Source: CALLMJ01 sp964493765
GTDB lineage: Bacteria > Bacteroidota > Bacteroidia > J057 > CALLMJ01
Reading direction: 5' to 3'
Length of the DNA: 44,823 nucleotides
NCBI GenBank assembly: GCA_964493765.1
Contig: CAZBPK010000013.1
Location: 1-44,823 of the forward strand
In this document: positions 31,209-38,501 of the stretch, piece by piece
How the letters are laid out: every line of letters begins with the position of its first letter
How positions within the stretch are numbered: the first letter of the stretch is position 1
Position numbers and translations under genes: made by a program
Notes under the pieces: model-generated
Told to the model about the DNA's origin: nothing
The model's input: only the letters and a program-made list of their open reading frames with translations
Databases searched by the model: none

Positions 31209-31895
31209 ATGAAAGTATTTGGAAATTTGAAATTAGGAAAGTTATCTTTTTGGGTAGCCCTGTTTATTTTGACGAGTTGTCAACAAAATCAACCACAACA
31301 AATCCCTATAATTTTTGAAACAATCGACACCGACTTTTCTAAAGGACGACTCAACCACAAGCAAAAAATTATGATTAATGACTTAGAAAAATTTCACGGT
31401 CACTTGTGTGACGGCTTGGTGGTTGGGTCTTTGGCAATACAACAAGCAATGAAAGAGCTTTATCCAAACGAACCCCTTGACAGAACCAATTTGCGAATCG
31501 TAAGTAAACCATCACCTTGCTTGACAGATGTTGCTATATACCTAACAGGTGGGCGATATCAATTCAATACCTTCTATGTGGACACAGACTTTGAAGGGCT
31601 TTATATCATACAACGAATTGATAATTTAAAAACTATTGTCGTTTCCTTAAACAAGGGTGTAAAACCAGCAGCAATTGACAGTTTAGGAAACATTGCTATT
31701 CAGAAAAAACTTTCCCCCTGCGACATTGACCATTTACGGAAATTGGAAGACGACTTTACACAGACGTTAATACAATCAGACCCAACAAAACTTTTTACGG
31801 TTAAAGAAATTCCAAATTTCCAATGGAATCCTAAATCCAAAAATGATTATTTGAAGACAGACATTCTAAATAAGTATCTCCCCGACTGCAAATAG
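31209..31895 (+). CDS. FmdE-domain lipoprotein
   Basis: A 228-residue lipoprotein (lipobox LTSC near residue 25) with an FmdE-type domain: KFHGHLCDGLVVGSLAIQQA near residues 59-78 and VSKPSPCLTDVAIYLTGGRY. The conserved HGHxCxG and a second cysteine suggest metal binding. The role outside methanogens is unknown, but this arrangement with ArsG-type transporters recurs in arsenic-type operons in my recall. ATG 31209 is chosen over TTG 31203. Confidence 0.75.
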   Translation: MKVFGNLKLGKLSFWVALFILTSCQQNQPQQIPIIFETIDTDFSKGRLNHKQKIMINDLEKFHGHLCDGLVVGSLAIQQAMKELYPNEPLDRTNLRIVSKPSPCLTDVAIYLTGGRYQFNTFYVDTDFEGLYIIQRIDNLKTIVVSLNKGVKPAAIDSLGNIAIQKKLSPCDIDHLRKLEDDFTQTLIQSDPTKLFTVKEIPNFQWNPKSKNDYLKTDILNKYLPDCK

Positions 31896-32030
31896 CCAAC
31901 ACTATTGTTTGTTGGTACACCAAAAGAGACACGACAAGACCCAACTCGACAAGAAGTAAATAAGAAAAGTGGCAAATTCTTAAACTATGATGGAATGGAA
32001 CATCCTTGGTAAATTTTTCTGATAAAAAAT

Positions 32031-32062
32031 TTTGCAGAATTACAATTCATTTCATATACTTG
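32031..32062 (+). promoter_or_regulatory. orphan promoter-like pair TTTG-20-TATACTTG
   Basis: TTTG at 32031-32034 and TATACTTG at 32055-32062, the same boxes and spacing as upstream of the DUF262 gene. No gene follows directly; the half repeat R17 starts 22 bases later. The rest of 31896-32083 shows no gene. Confidence 0.35.
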
Positions 32063-32083
32063 CATTACGAAAAAGATCATTTT

Positions 32084-32132
32084 GGCTTTGTACTAAAAAC
32101 CCGCCGTAACGCAAAGCCCGAAAACGTTACCA
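32084..32132 (+). repeat. attC-like cassette repeat R17, right half only
   Basis: Right arm AAACCCGCC, then AAAGCCCGAAAACGTTAC and the end CA. The left half is missing. With R16 it brackets the arsenic-type block. Confidence 0.7.
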
Positions 32133-32153
32133 GCCATTTTAAAATGACAATAT

Positions 32154-32363
32154 ATGACATTATTAGAGTTTAAAACAAAATTGGGTTTAAAAACAGTAAA
32201 AATATTGGGTGTTGATGGGCTAAAGCAATTCTACCATACGGAATTAAATGAGATGGACATTGGGAAGCTGGTTTCTCCTAAACAGAAAAATAGATTTTCA
32301 AATACTCTTGGAGACGATCCTAAGCTAGCCAAGCTCTATGAACTATTAAAGAAAAAATATTAA
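32154..32363 (+). CDS. small hypothetical protein
   Basis: A 69-residue basic protein (MTLLEFKTKLGLKTVKILGV and on, ending YELLKKKY). I do not recognise a family. It starts 28 bases after the half repeat R17 and ends 52 bases before the RecD-like helicase, so it may be transcribed with that gene. Confidence 0.6.
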   Translation: MTLLEFKTKLGLKTVKILGVDGLKQFYHTELNEMDIGKLVSPKQKNRFSNTLGDDPKLAKLYELLKKKY

Positions 32364-32415
32364 TGCATATACACTGCATAAACAAATCCAACCTTTGAAT
32401 GAAAGAATAACAGCC

Positions 32416-34623
32416 ATGAATATTTTTGACTATTTCCAACATATCAATCTTACCAACGACCAACGCAATGCGTTGGAAAAGATTCATGCTTTTTTAAAAA
32501 GTGATGAGCGTGTGTTTATCCTTCAAGGGTATGCCGGAAGTGGTAAAACAACCTTATTGAAGGGTTTGGTCAAATATCTTAACTCTTTAGGAAAAAAATA
32601 CCAATTGATGGCTCCAACCGGCAGAGCGGCAAAAGTCATCAATCAAAAAACAGGTTTTGAGGCTACTACCATTCACAAAGGTATATACAACTTTGAAGAA
32701 TTAGTGGAAATAAAGCAAGGTAAAGACGAAAATATTGTTTCGTTTTTGTACTATTACAAAATCAGAGTCAATCCGGAAGTTCATGATTCGGTTCTGATAG
32801 TAGATGAAGCATCGATGGTTAGCGATATTTTGAGCCAAGGCGAGTTTTTCCGCTTTGGTAGTGGGTATTTGTTGCAAGACCTAATGACCTATGGAAGAAT
32901 TCTAGAAGATACCACAACCAGCAAAATTATTTTCATAGGTGACCCTGCACAGTTGCCACCAATTGGAATGACCTTTTCTCCTGCACTTGATCCAAATTAT
33001 TTAAGTGAAACTTACGAGGTTTCTGTTTCGCAAGCCGAAATGAAGGAAGTGAAACGCCAAGATGCCAATAATGGCATTTTGAGCTCAGCCATTAAAATAA
33101 GGCAGTGCCTTACTTCTGGCTATTTCAATGATTTTGATTTGAGAGAAAATGGACGGGACATTTTCAATCCAGCTTATCAAGATTACTTAGAAACCTACAA
33201 AGCAAAACAAGGCCCAAAAATCATCATTTGCTACAAAAACAAAACAGCACTTGATATAAACCGAGCTATCCGCAGAGATAAATATGGAGATGATTTACCC
33301 ATTCAGGCATCCGATACCGTTATCATCGGTGCAAACAATTACCACTTAGGCATCATGAATGGTGAATTTGCAGTTGTTTCAGAAGCCAGTCCGATAGTGG
33401 TAAGCAGAGAGATAAAGTTTTATTACAAAGGAGGCATAAAACAAGAAGTGAAACTTACATGGAGAAGCATAAGCCTTGTTTTACGCGATGAAAGCAATCA
33501 GCCCAAAACCATAAACGGATTTATTTTAGAAAACTATCTATACGGTGATAATTACTTAAAACCCGAAGAGCAAAGAGCCCTTTATGTAGATTTCAAAATC
33601 AGGCATCCCGAACTTATAAAAGGTACAAAAGAATTTATGGATGCCATTATTAATGATGAGTATTTTAACTGCATACTTTTAAAATTTGGCTATGCCATAA
33701 CTTGCCACAAAGCCCAGGGTGGGGAGTGGGCAAATGCCTTTGTTTTTTGGGATAGAGGAACGCAAGCCAGCTTCAACATTTATGAATCGGAACATAGCCG
33801 CTCAGGTAAGACCAATTCAGAATTTTATCGTTGGGCATATACAGCAGTTACCAGAGCATCCAAGAAACTTTTTTGCATCAATCCTCCGTATTTTTCTTCC
33901 TTTTCAGGCATGAATTTTATTGACGTGAATGTTCAACAAGCCTTCAATGAATTGACAGATCAATCAAATCCGATAACTGAAATCACAATCAATGAAGTTT
34001 TGCCAGAATTGGAAAAATTTGGTTTAGTTGATGCACCATTCACTATACAAGATCATTTTATTCAACGATGGTTTAGTTTGCGTAATCATTACATTGATAT
34101 TGTAGGTTGGGAAAGGAAAGGATATGAGATACGATATGTTTTTCAAAGAGAATTTCAAACTGCAGCATTCAAATACTGGATTAATGGTCAGAATGTATTT
34201 AATAGCAATTTTCAAAAGCTACCTGCACAAACCAATTCTGATGAGTTATTTGAAACCATCATAAAAATACTAGATTCTGCTACTCCGATTGTAGTAAACA
34301 GGAACAACATTGAAGGTATTAAGACCCAAATTGAATTTGATGTAGCCATTGAAGAAGAGAAACCATTCTTGAAAAATCTATTCGATTTTATCAGTAAAGG
34401 TTTAACAAAAGGTGAAATCATTTCTAACATTCAGCATCTCGAATACCGTGAAAGATATACCATAGAAAATTCTGGACGGTCTTGCATAATTGACTTTGAA
34501 TATAATAAAGCAGGTTTTTTCAGTAGAGTGCTTCCAATAGAAAAGAAATGTGATTGTCCCGAAATTCTAGACAGAATCAAGTCTATTGTAAACAAACTAA
34601 AAGAAGCTGATTATGTCATTTAA
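32416..34623 (+). CDS. RecD-like superfamily 1 DNA helicase
   Basis: A 735-residue SF1B helicase. Walker A GYAGSGKTT is near residues 38-46, Walker B DEASMVSD near 133, the SxxP-type GDPAQLPPI near 177, and late motifs YAITCHKAQGGEW (near 426) and WAYTAVTRASKKLF (near 473). The C-terminal 220 residues form an extra domain I do not recognise. Its 3' end overlaps the following gene by 11 bases, which suggests a joint function. TTG 32395 is a possible alternative start, but ATG 32416 begins the conserved part. Confidence 0.85.
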   Translation: MNIFDYFQHINLTNDQRNALEKIHAFLKSDERVFILQGYAGSGKTTLLKGLVKYLNSLGKKYQLMAPTGRAAKVINQKTGFEATTIHKGIYNFEELVEIKQGKDENIVSFLYYYKIRVNPEVHDSVLIVDEASMVSDILSQGEFFRFGSGYLLQDLMTYGRILEDTTTSKIIFIGDPAQLPPIGMTFSPALDPNYLSETYEVSVSQAEMKEVKRQDANNGILSSAIKIRQCLTSGYFNDFDLRENGRDIFNPAYQDYLETYKAKQGPKIIICYKNKTALDINRAIRRDKYGDDLPIQASDTVIIGANNYHLGIMNGEFAVVSEASPIVVSREIKFYYKGGIKQEVKLTWRSISLVLRDESNQPKTINGFILENYLYGDNYLKPEEQRALYVDFKIRHPELIKGTKEFMDAIINDEYFNCILLKFGYAITCHKAQGGEWANAFVFWDRGTQASFNIYESEHSRSGKTNSEFYRWAYTAVTRASKKLFCINPPYFSSFSGMNFIDVNVQQAFNELTDQSNPITEITINEVLPELEKFGLVDAPFTIQDHFIQRWFSLRNHYIDIVGWERKGYEIRYVFQREFQTAAFKYWINGQNVFNSNFQKLPAQTNSDELFETIIKILDSATPIVVNRNNIEGIKTQIEFDVAIEEEKPFLKNLFDFISKGLTKGEIISNIQHLEYRERYTIENSGRSCIIDFEYNKAGFFSRVLPIEKKCDCPEILDRIKSIVNKLKEADYVI

Positions 34624-36124
34624 AGAAATCAAAGAACTTAGACAAGCAGGTAAGCTTGATGAAGCTTTGCAAATGGCAATTCAGGCTTTGGAAACAGAAC
34701 CCGAAAACATTTGGAATAAGCGGGCTGCCGCATGGGTGTATTATGATTATCTCAAGAAGAACGCTCAACCGGAATCATTTGAAGCATTCAAGGAAAATCT
34801 TATCAAAATTAAAGATTTGCAATTGCCTGAAGATGAGAAAATGGTGTTTGATAAATGTGCTTGGCAAATCGGTAGTTTAGTTTTTACCTTACAGAAAACT
34901 GAGCCTGTTGATTATGGAAAAATCAATGAGTTATTTGAAATTATCAAAGACTTTCATTTCACCAAGCCCTCTGAAGCATATTCCTTTATTTACAAAGCCT
35001 TTCATAAAGGCTATCAATACTGGTCAAACTATCTGACTTTTGCAGATTGGTGGAATTTTGATAATCTTCGTTCTGAAGACCATTTAAAAGAGGAATTCAA
35101 TGGCAAAAAGATGATGTCTATTGCCGAACAGGCATACATTGCCTATTGTAAGAAACTTTTAGAAGGAGAATCTTTAGATCCTTTTGGCAAGCAACGAGTA
35201 ATTAACAAAGAAAAGATCAAATCATTCTTGCCAAAATTGGATTCTTTTATAGAAAAATATCCGGACTATCAATATCCGCCCTATTTCAAAGCAAAGCTTC
35301 TTTTGGCATCAGGTAGTGATGAAAATGTTCTATCGACATTTCTACCTTTTGCCAAACAAAAAAGAAATGACTTTTGGGTGTGGGAACTGATGGCAGTAAT
35401 ATTTTCAGAAGATAAAGACATTCAGTTTGCTTGTTATTGCAAAGCTTTGAGCCTAAAAACTCCCGAAGAATTTTTGGTTAAGCTAAGAAAGACTTTTGCT
35501 GAAATGCTCATTGAAAAAAAAATGTACAATGAAGCCAAAACAGAAATACAAAAAGTTATAGCAACAAGAGAAAAGCACGAATGGAAGTTGCCGAATCAAA
35601 TAATGCAATGGACAGAACAAGAGTGGTATAAATCTTCCATAGCTAAAAAGGACAACCAAGATTTATATTCAAGCCACATCAAGCAAGCAGAGGAAATTTT
35701 GTTTCAAGACATACCGGAAGAAATCATTGCAGTTGAGTTTGTGAACGAAAACAAAAGTATGCTGTATTTTGTGAAGGATAAGCGGAAATTTGGATTCTTC
35801 AATTACTCAGGTAATTTGACGAAACCACAAATTGGCGACCTTTTAAAAGTACGTTTCAATGGAGACGGACATGATCGTTTTTATAAAATCCTGTCTGCTA
35901 AAAAAGCTGACTCTAATGTGGAATCTGATGCAATCAAAGATTTTGAAGGAACAATAAAGGTAATTTCTCCACAAAACTTTGGTTTTATAGAGAACATCTT
36001 TGTTGAGCCTAAAATTATAGAAGAAAGCAAGCTAGCTGATGGGCAGCACGTAAAGGGAAGAGCGATACTATCATTCAATAAAAAGAAAAATGAATGGGGA
36101 TGGAAAGCAATAGAAATCAAATAG
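34613..36124 (+). CDS. TPR protein with C-terminal S1/cold-shock-like domains
   Basis: A 503-residue protein. The N-terminal 350 residues are helical repeats (KELRQAGKLDEALQMAIQAL starts the first TPR-like unit). The last 130 residues have two small beta-barrel-like stretches, KSMLYFVKDKRKFGFFNYSG and EGTIKVISPQNFGFIENIFV, the K/R-x-F-G-F-I pattern of cold-shock/S1 nucleic-acid-binding folds. This TPR plus S1/CSD layout recalls proteins described in TOTE-type conflict systems, which also use helicases. It overlaps the helicase gene by 11 bases. Assignment to that system is tentative. Confidence 0.65.
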   Translation: MSFKEIKELRQAGKLDEALQMAIQALETEPENIWNKRAAAWVYYDYLKKNAQPESFEAFKENLIKIKDLQLPEDEKMVFDKCAWQIGSLVFTLQKTEPVDYGKINELFEIIKDFHFTKPSEAYSFIYKAFHKGYQYWSNYLTFADWWNFDNLRSEDHLKEEFNGKKMMSIAEQAYIAYCKKLLEGESLDPFGKQRVINKEKIKSFLPKLDSFIEKYPDYQYPPYFKAKLLLASGSDENVLSTFLPFAKQKRNDFWVWELMAVIFSEDKDIQFACYCKALSLKTPEEFLVKLRKTFAEMLIEKKMYNEAKTEIQKVIATREKHEWKLPNQIMQWTEQEWYKSSIAKKDNQDLYSSHIKQAEEILFQDIPEEIIAVEFVNENKSMLYFVKDKRKFGFFNYSGNLTKPQIGDLLKVRFNGDGHDRFYKILSAKKADSNVESDAIKDFEGTIKVISPQNFGFIENIFVEPKIIEESKLADGQHVKGRAILSFNKKKNEWGWKAIEIK

Positions 36125-36230
36125 CCAACCCTCACAGCCACACATTGCCAAACCGCTCAAGCTTACGCTAAATACCAAGCTTAGGCAAAGAGAATGTCTA
36201 TCTCAATCCACGACCAAAACGTGTGTGTAA

Positions 36231-36254
36231 TTTGAAAAATTTAATGTATATTTG
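36231..36254 (+). promoter_or_regulatory. putative -7 box before the 96-residue gene
   Basis: TATATTTG at 36247-36254 matches TAnnTTTG. A TTTG at 36231-36234 is too close (12 bases) to be an ordinary -33 box, so the call rests on the -7 element. ATG 36332 lies 78 bases downstream. The rest of the 207-base gap has a weak inverted repeat (ACATTGCC / GGCAAAGAGAATGT). Confidence 0.3.
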
Positions 36255-36331
36255 CAACGTGTATATTTTGCCTATGTTCCAAATGGCTAGGACTCAAAAT
36301 CTACTTAAAAAATAAATTTCAAAATAAAAAT

Positions 36332-36622
36332 ATGGAGGATAACAATACTTACGAAGCAAGACTTGACAAAATATTTGGCAATGGTTCAATGTGGAAACAT
36401 AGATCATTTAGGACAATTCTTGACCCTTTTTCACATGAGTGGAGTTACACTAACTACAAAGAGAAAATTGAAATACTTGAAAAATTAGTTGCATCAGGTG
36501 AACCCTTATTAAGTTTAATCTTGGCATACAAATTGAGATATTACGAACAAAACAGGGACGACATTGCAACAAGCGTAGAATTTGCATTGATACAAATACT
36601 TCAATACCAACTAAAGAAATGA
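36332..36622 (+). CDS. small hypothetical protein
   Basis: A 96-residue, mostly helical protein (MEDNNTYEARLDKIFGNGSM, ending FALIQILQYQLKK) with no signal peptide and no recognised family. It has its own promoter-like element and ends 14 bases before the left core of R18, as in a compact cassette. Upstream no repeat remains to mark its left end, since the flank of R17 does not pair with R18. Confidence 0.6.
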   Translation: MEDNNTYEARLDKIFGNGSMWKHRSFRTILDPFSHEWSYTNYKEKIEILEKLVASGEPLLSLILAYKLRYYEQNRDDIATSVEFALIQILQYQLKK

Positions 36623-36636
36623 AAAGAAAAACCTTG

Positions 36637-36768
36637 CTTTAACAACGGTTTTTCGTCAGGCAGGCTGAAGTGCAAACTTGGAGTTTTGCGTTTCTATTCA
36701 GATTGGGTGCCGGTTGATAGTGAAGTGCTCCTAAACCCGACCAAACGCAAAGCCCGAAAACGTTAGTG
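36637..36768 (+). repeat. attC-like cassette repeat R18
   Basis: Starts CTTTAACAACGGTTTTTCGTC and ends AACGTTAGTG, 132 bp, consensus centre with GGTTGATAGTG. Right flank GTTAGTGGC pairs with the left flank of R19. Confidence 0.8.
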
Positions 36769-36820
36769 GCAATTTCATAGCGATACTTGATAACAAGAAC
36801 AATGAACATAAAACATAAAA

Positions 36821-37324
36821 ATGGACTTTAAAATTCATACAACAACAATTTACAATTGCTCACTTGAAAGAGCATTTAAAGCACCTATCCTATGCGATGT
36901 AACTAAAGTTCACACGGGTTACGGACTTATGCCAGCTGTTACAAAGACAACAAATGACGAGAATTGGGGAAAAGTTGGATCAATTAAAAACATTTATGCT
37001 GCAAAGTCACTCACTTTTAAAGGTGGAGAGGTTTCCACAGACCAAATTATTGAGCGGATTGAAAATAAATACTGGAAAGTAGAAGTAGGAAATTTTAAAT
37101 CTTGGATGTTGAATATTTGGAAATTTACCTTTGAATGGACAACAAATGAAATAGAACCCAATAAAATAAAAATTAATTACGATTATACAATTCATGGAAA
37201 GGGAGTTCTATTGATTCCTTTTCAATGGCTTTTTGCAAATGTTTTTTACAAAAGATACATGAAACAAGTGCTTGAAAATGTCAGAAAAATGGCAGAAGGA
37301 AACGAACCCTTTCTATACGAATAA
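36821..37324 (+). CDS. SRPBCC superfamily protein
   Basis: A 167-residue protein of the START/SRPBCC fold: MDFKIHTTTIYNCSLERAFK, then a beta-sheet-rich centre (WKFTFEWTTNEIEPNKIKIN) and a long C-terminal helix (FYKRYMKQVLENVRKMAEGN). It should bind a hydrophobic ligand; the identity is unknown. It is a single-gene cassette and its two ends (R18 right flank, R19 left flank) pair over nine bases. Confidence 0.75.
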   Translation: MDFKIHTTTIYNCSLERAFKAPILCDVTKVHTGYGLMPAVTKTTNDENWGKVGSIKNIYAAKSLTFKGGEVSTDQIIERIENKYWKVEVGNFKSWMLNIWKFTFEWTTNEIEPNKIKINYDYTIHGKGVLLIPFQWLFANVFYKRYMKQVLENVRKMAEGNEPFLYE

Positions 37325-37336
37325 ATGAAAAACAGC

Positions 37337-37380
37337 CACTAACAGCGGTTTGGCTTAATGGCGCGTGCAGTGCTTCGCAT
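37337..37380 (+). repeat. attC-like cassette repeat R19, left part only
   Basis: Starts CACTAACAGCGGTTTGGC and reads ATGGCGCGTGCAGTGCTTCG, similar to the short class. It breaks after about 44 bases before the VOC gene. The right arm is missing. Confidence 0.7.
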
Positions 37381-37426
37381 GACAGACGACAGCAGAATAA
37401 TGAATAAACAATTAACAACATCAAAA

Positions 37427-37930
37427 ATGAAAAAAGGGTTTTTAACGATTGCAGGATTTTTGGTTTCATTTGTAATTGGGTTTTATCTAAACTCATTTCT
37501 TGCAAGAAAATCAACAACCGACAACACAGTAATAACAAAAACAGAAAATCAAAATAATATGAAATTAGGAGCATTTTCAATCAGTCTTAGCGTGAAAGAC
37601 TTAAAGACATCAAAAGAATTTTATGAAAAATTAGGTTTCAAAGCTTTTGCTGGAAGTATGGAACAAAACTATTTGATTATGAAAAACGACAATGCACTCA
37701 TTGGACTATTTCAAGGAATGTTTCAAGGTAACATTCTGACCTTTAATCCAGGGTGGGACGAAAACGCAAACAACATAGAAAACTTTGACGACATTCGTAA
37801 AATTCAACAGCAACTAAAAAATAGCGGACTTTCACTTACAAGCGAAGCTGACGAAAAAACAACAGGACCTGCAAGCCTTATGCTGACAGACCCAGACGGT
37901 AATGTAATTTTGTTAGACCAACATCGTTAA
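37427..37930 (+). CDS. membrane-anchored VOC (glyoxalase-like) protein
   Basis: A 167-residue protein with one N-terminal membrane span (about residues 5-24, FLTIAGFLVSFVIGFYLNSF) and a VOC domain from about residue 45: MKLGAFSISLSVKDLKTSKE, LGFKAF and the final LMLTDPDGNVILLDQHR. The metal-ligand histidine is not clear at the usual first position. The substrate is unknown. ATG 37427 is chosen because it precedes the span directly; 37400 is an alternative. The broken R19 upstream suggests the original 5' region was lost and replaced. Confidence 0.75.
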   Translation: MKKGFLTIAGFLVSFVIGFYLNSFLARKSTTDNTVITKTENQNNMKLGAFSISLSVKDLKTSKEFYEKLGFKAFAGSMEQNYLIMKNDNALIGLFQGMFQGNILTFNPGWDENANNIENFDDIRKIQQQLKNSGLSLTSEADEKTTGPASLMLTDPDGNVILLDQHR

Positions 37931-37943
37931 TGTTTAGCATTTT

Positions 37944-38011
37944 TGGTGGTGACGTGCAAACTTGAAGATCTGTGCTTCTATTAATATGCAGTGCAGGTTG
38001 ACAGTTTAGTG
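37944..38011 (+). repeat. middle piece of an attC-like repeat (R20)
   Basis: GACGTGCAAACTTGAAG, then TGTGCTTCTATTAATATGCAG and GGTTGACAGTTTAGTGC match the centre of the consensus repeat. Both core ends are missing. It joins a gene fragment on its right. Confidence 0.65.
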
Positions 38012-38218
38012 CATAACTATGGGCAAAATCAGTTGTTTTTTGGAAAACAAGACACCGAAGAACTTACTATAAATGAAGAATGTTACATGTTTTGTAGTAA
38101 GGCAAATGGAACAAGACATAAACCAAATATCAAAGACTACAACTCTTTTGACAATCTTATTCAATGGTTTTGGGTTATGGAGTTGACCTGCTTCAAAGAA
38201 ATGTTTTTACAAGAATGA
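38012..38218 (+). pseudogene. 3' fragment of an unknown gene
   Basis: An open frame of 68 codons without a sure start, reading LFFGKQDTEELTINEECYMF and ending WVMELTCFKEMFLQE. It is joined to the centre of repeat R20, so it looks like the 3' end of a lost gene after a deletion. I do not recognise the family. The 283-base stretch after it, to 38501, holds no gene that I can support. Confidence 0.45.
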
Positions 38219-38501
38219 ATCATTTGTTCAACTTTAAAATGATAGAGCATTGAAATCTTTCAACATTCTCATATTGTTTTTAGAGCCACTCACAGGCTTT
38301 AAAAATTTTTCCCACCGAACGATGAACATTTCTAAATAATGGATATATTTGACCCAAAATAATTTGTGTAAATGTGCAACGTAACTTCTACTTTGAGTAA
38401 ACTAAACATATACAACACACCAGATCACAAAACTAACCCATACTTTGGAAGTTTATAGCCTTTAACAAGAAGCAGAAAAACAATATAAAATAAAAAAATA
38501 T

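Noticed and set aside
38011..38017. GCATAAC as the left core of another repeat after R20
   Set aside because: The bases after it do not follow the repeat consensus.
38219..38501. Promoter for the PLD-helicase
   Set aside because: TTTG- and TACTTTG-like words exist but do not fit spacing and consensus well enough to call.
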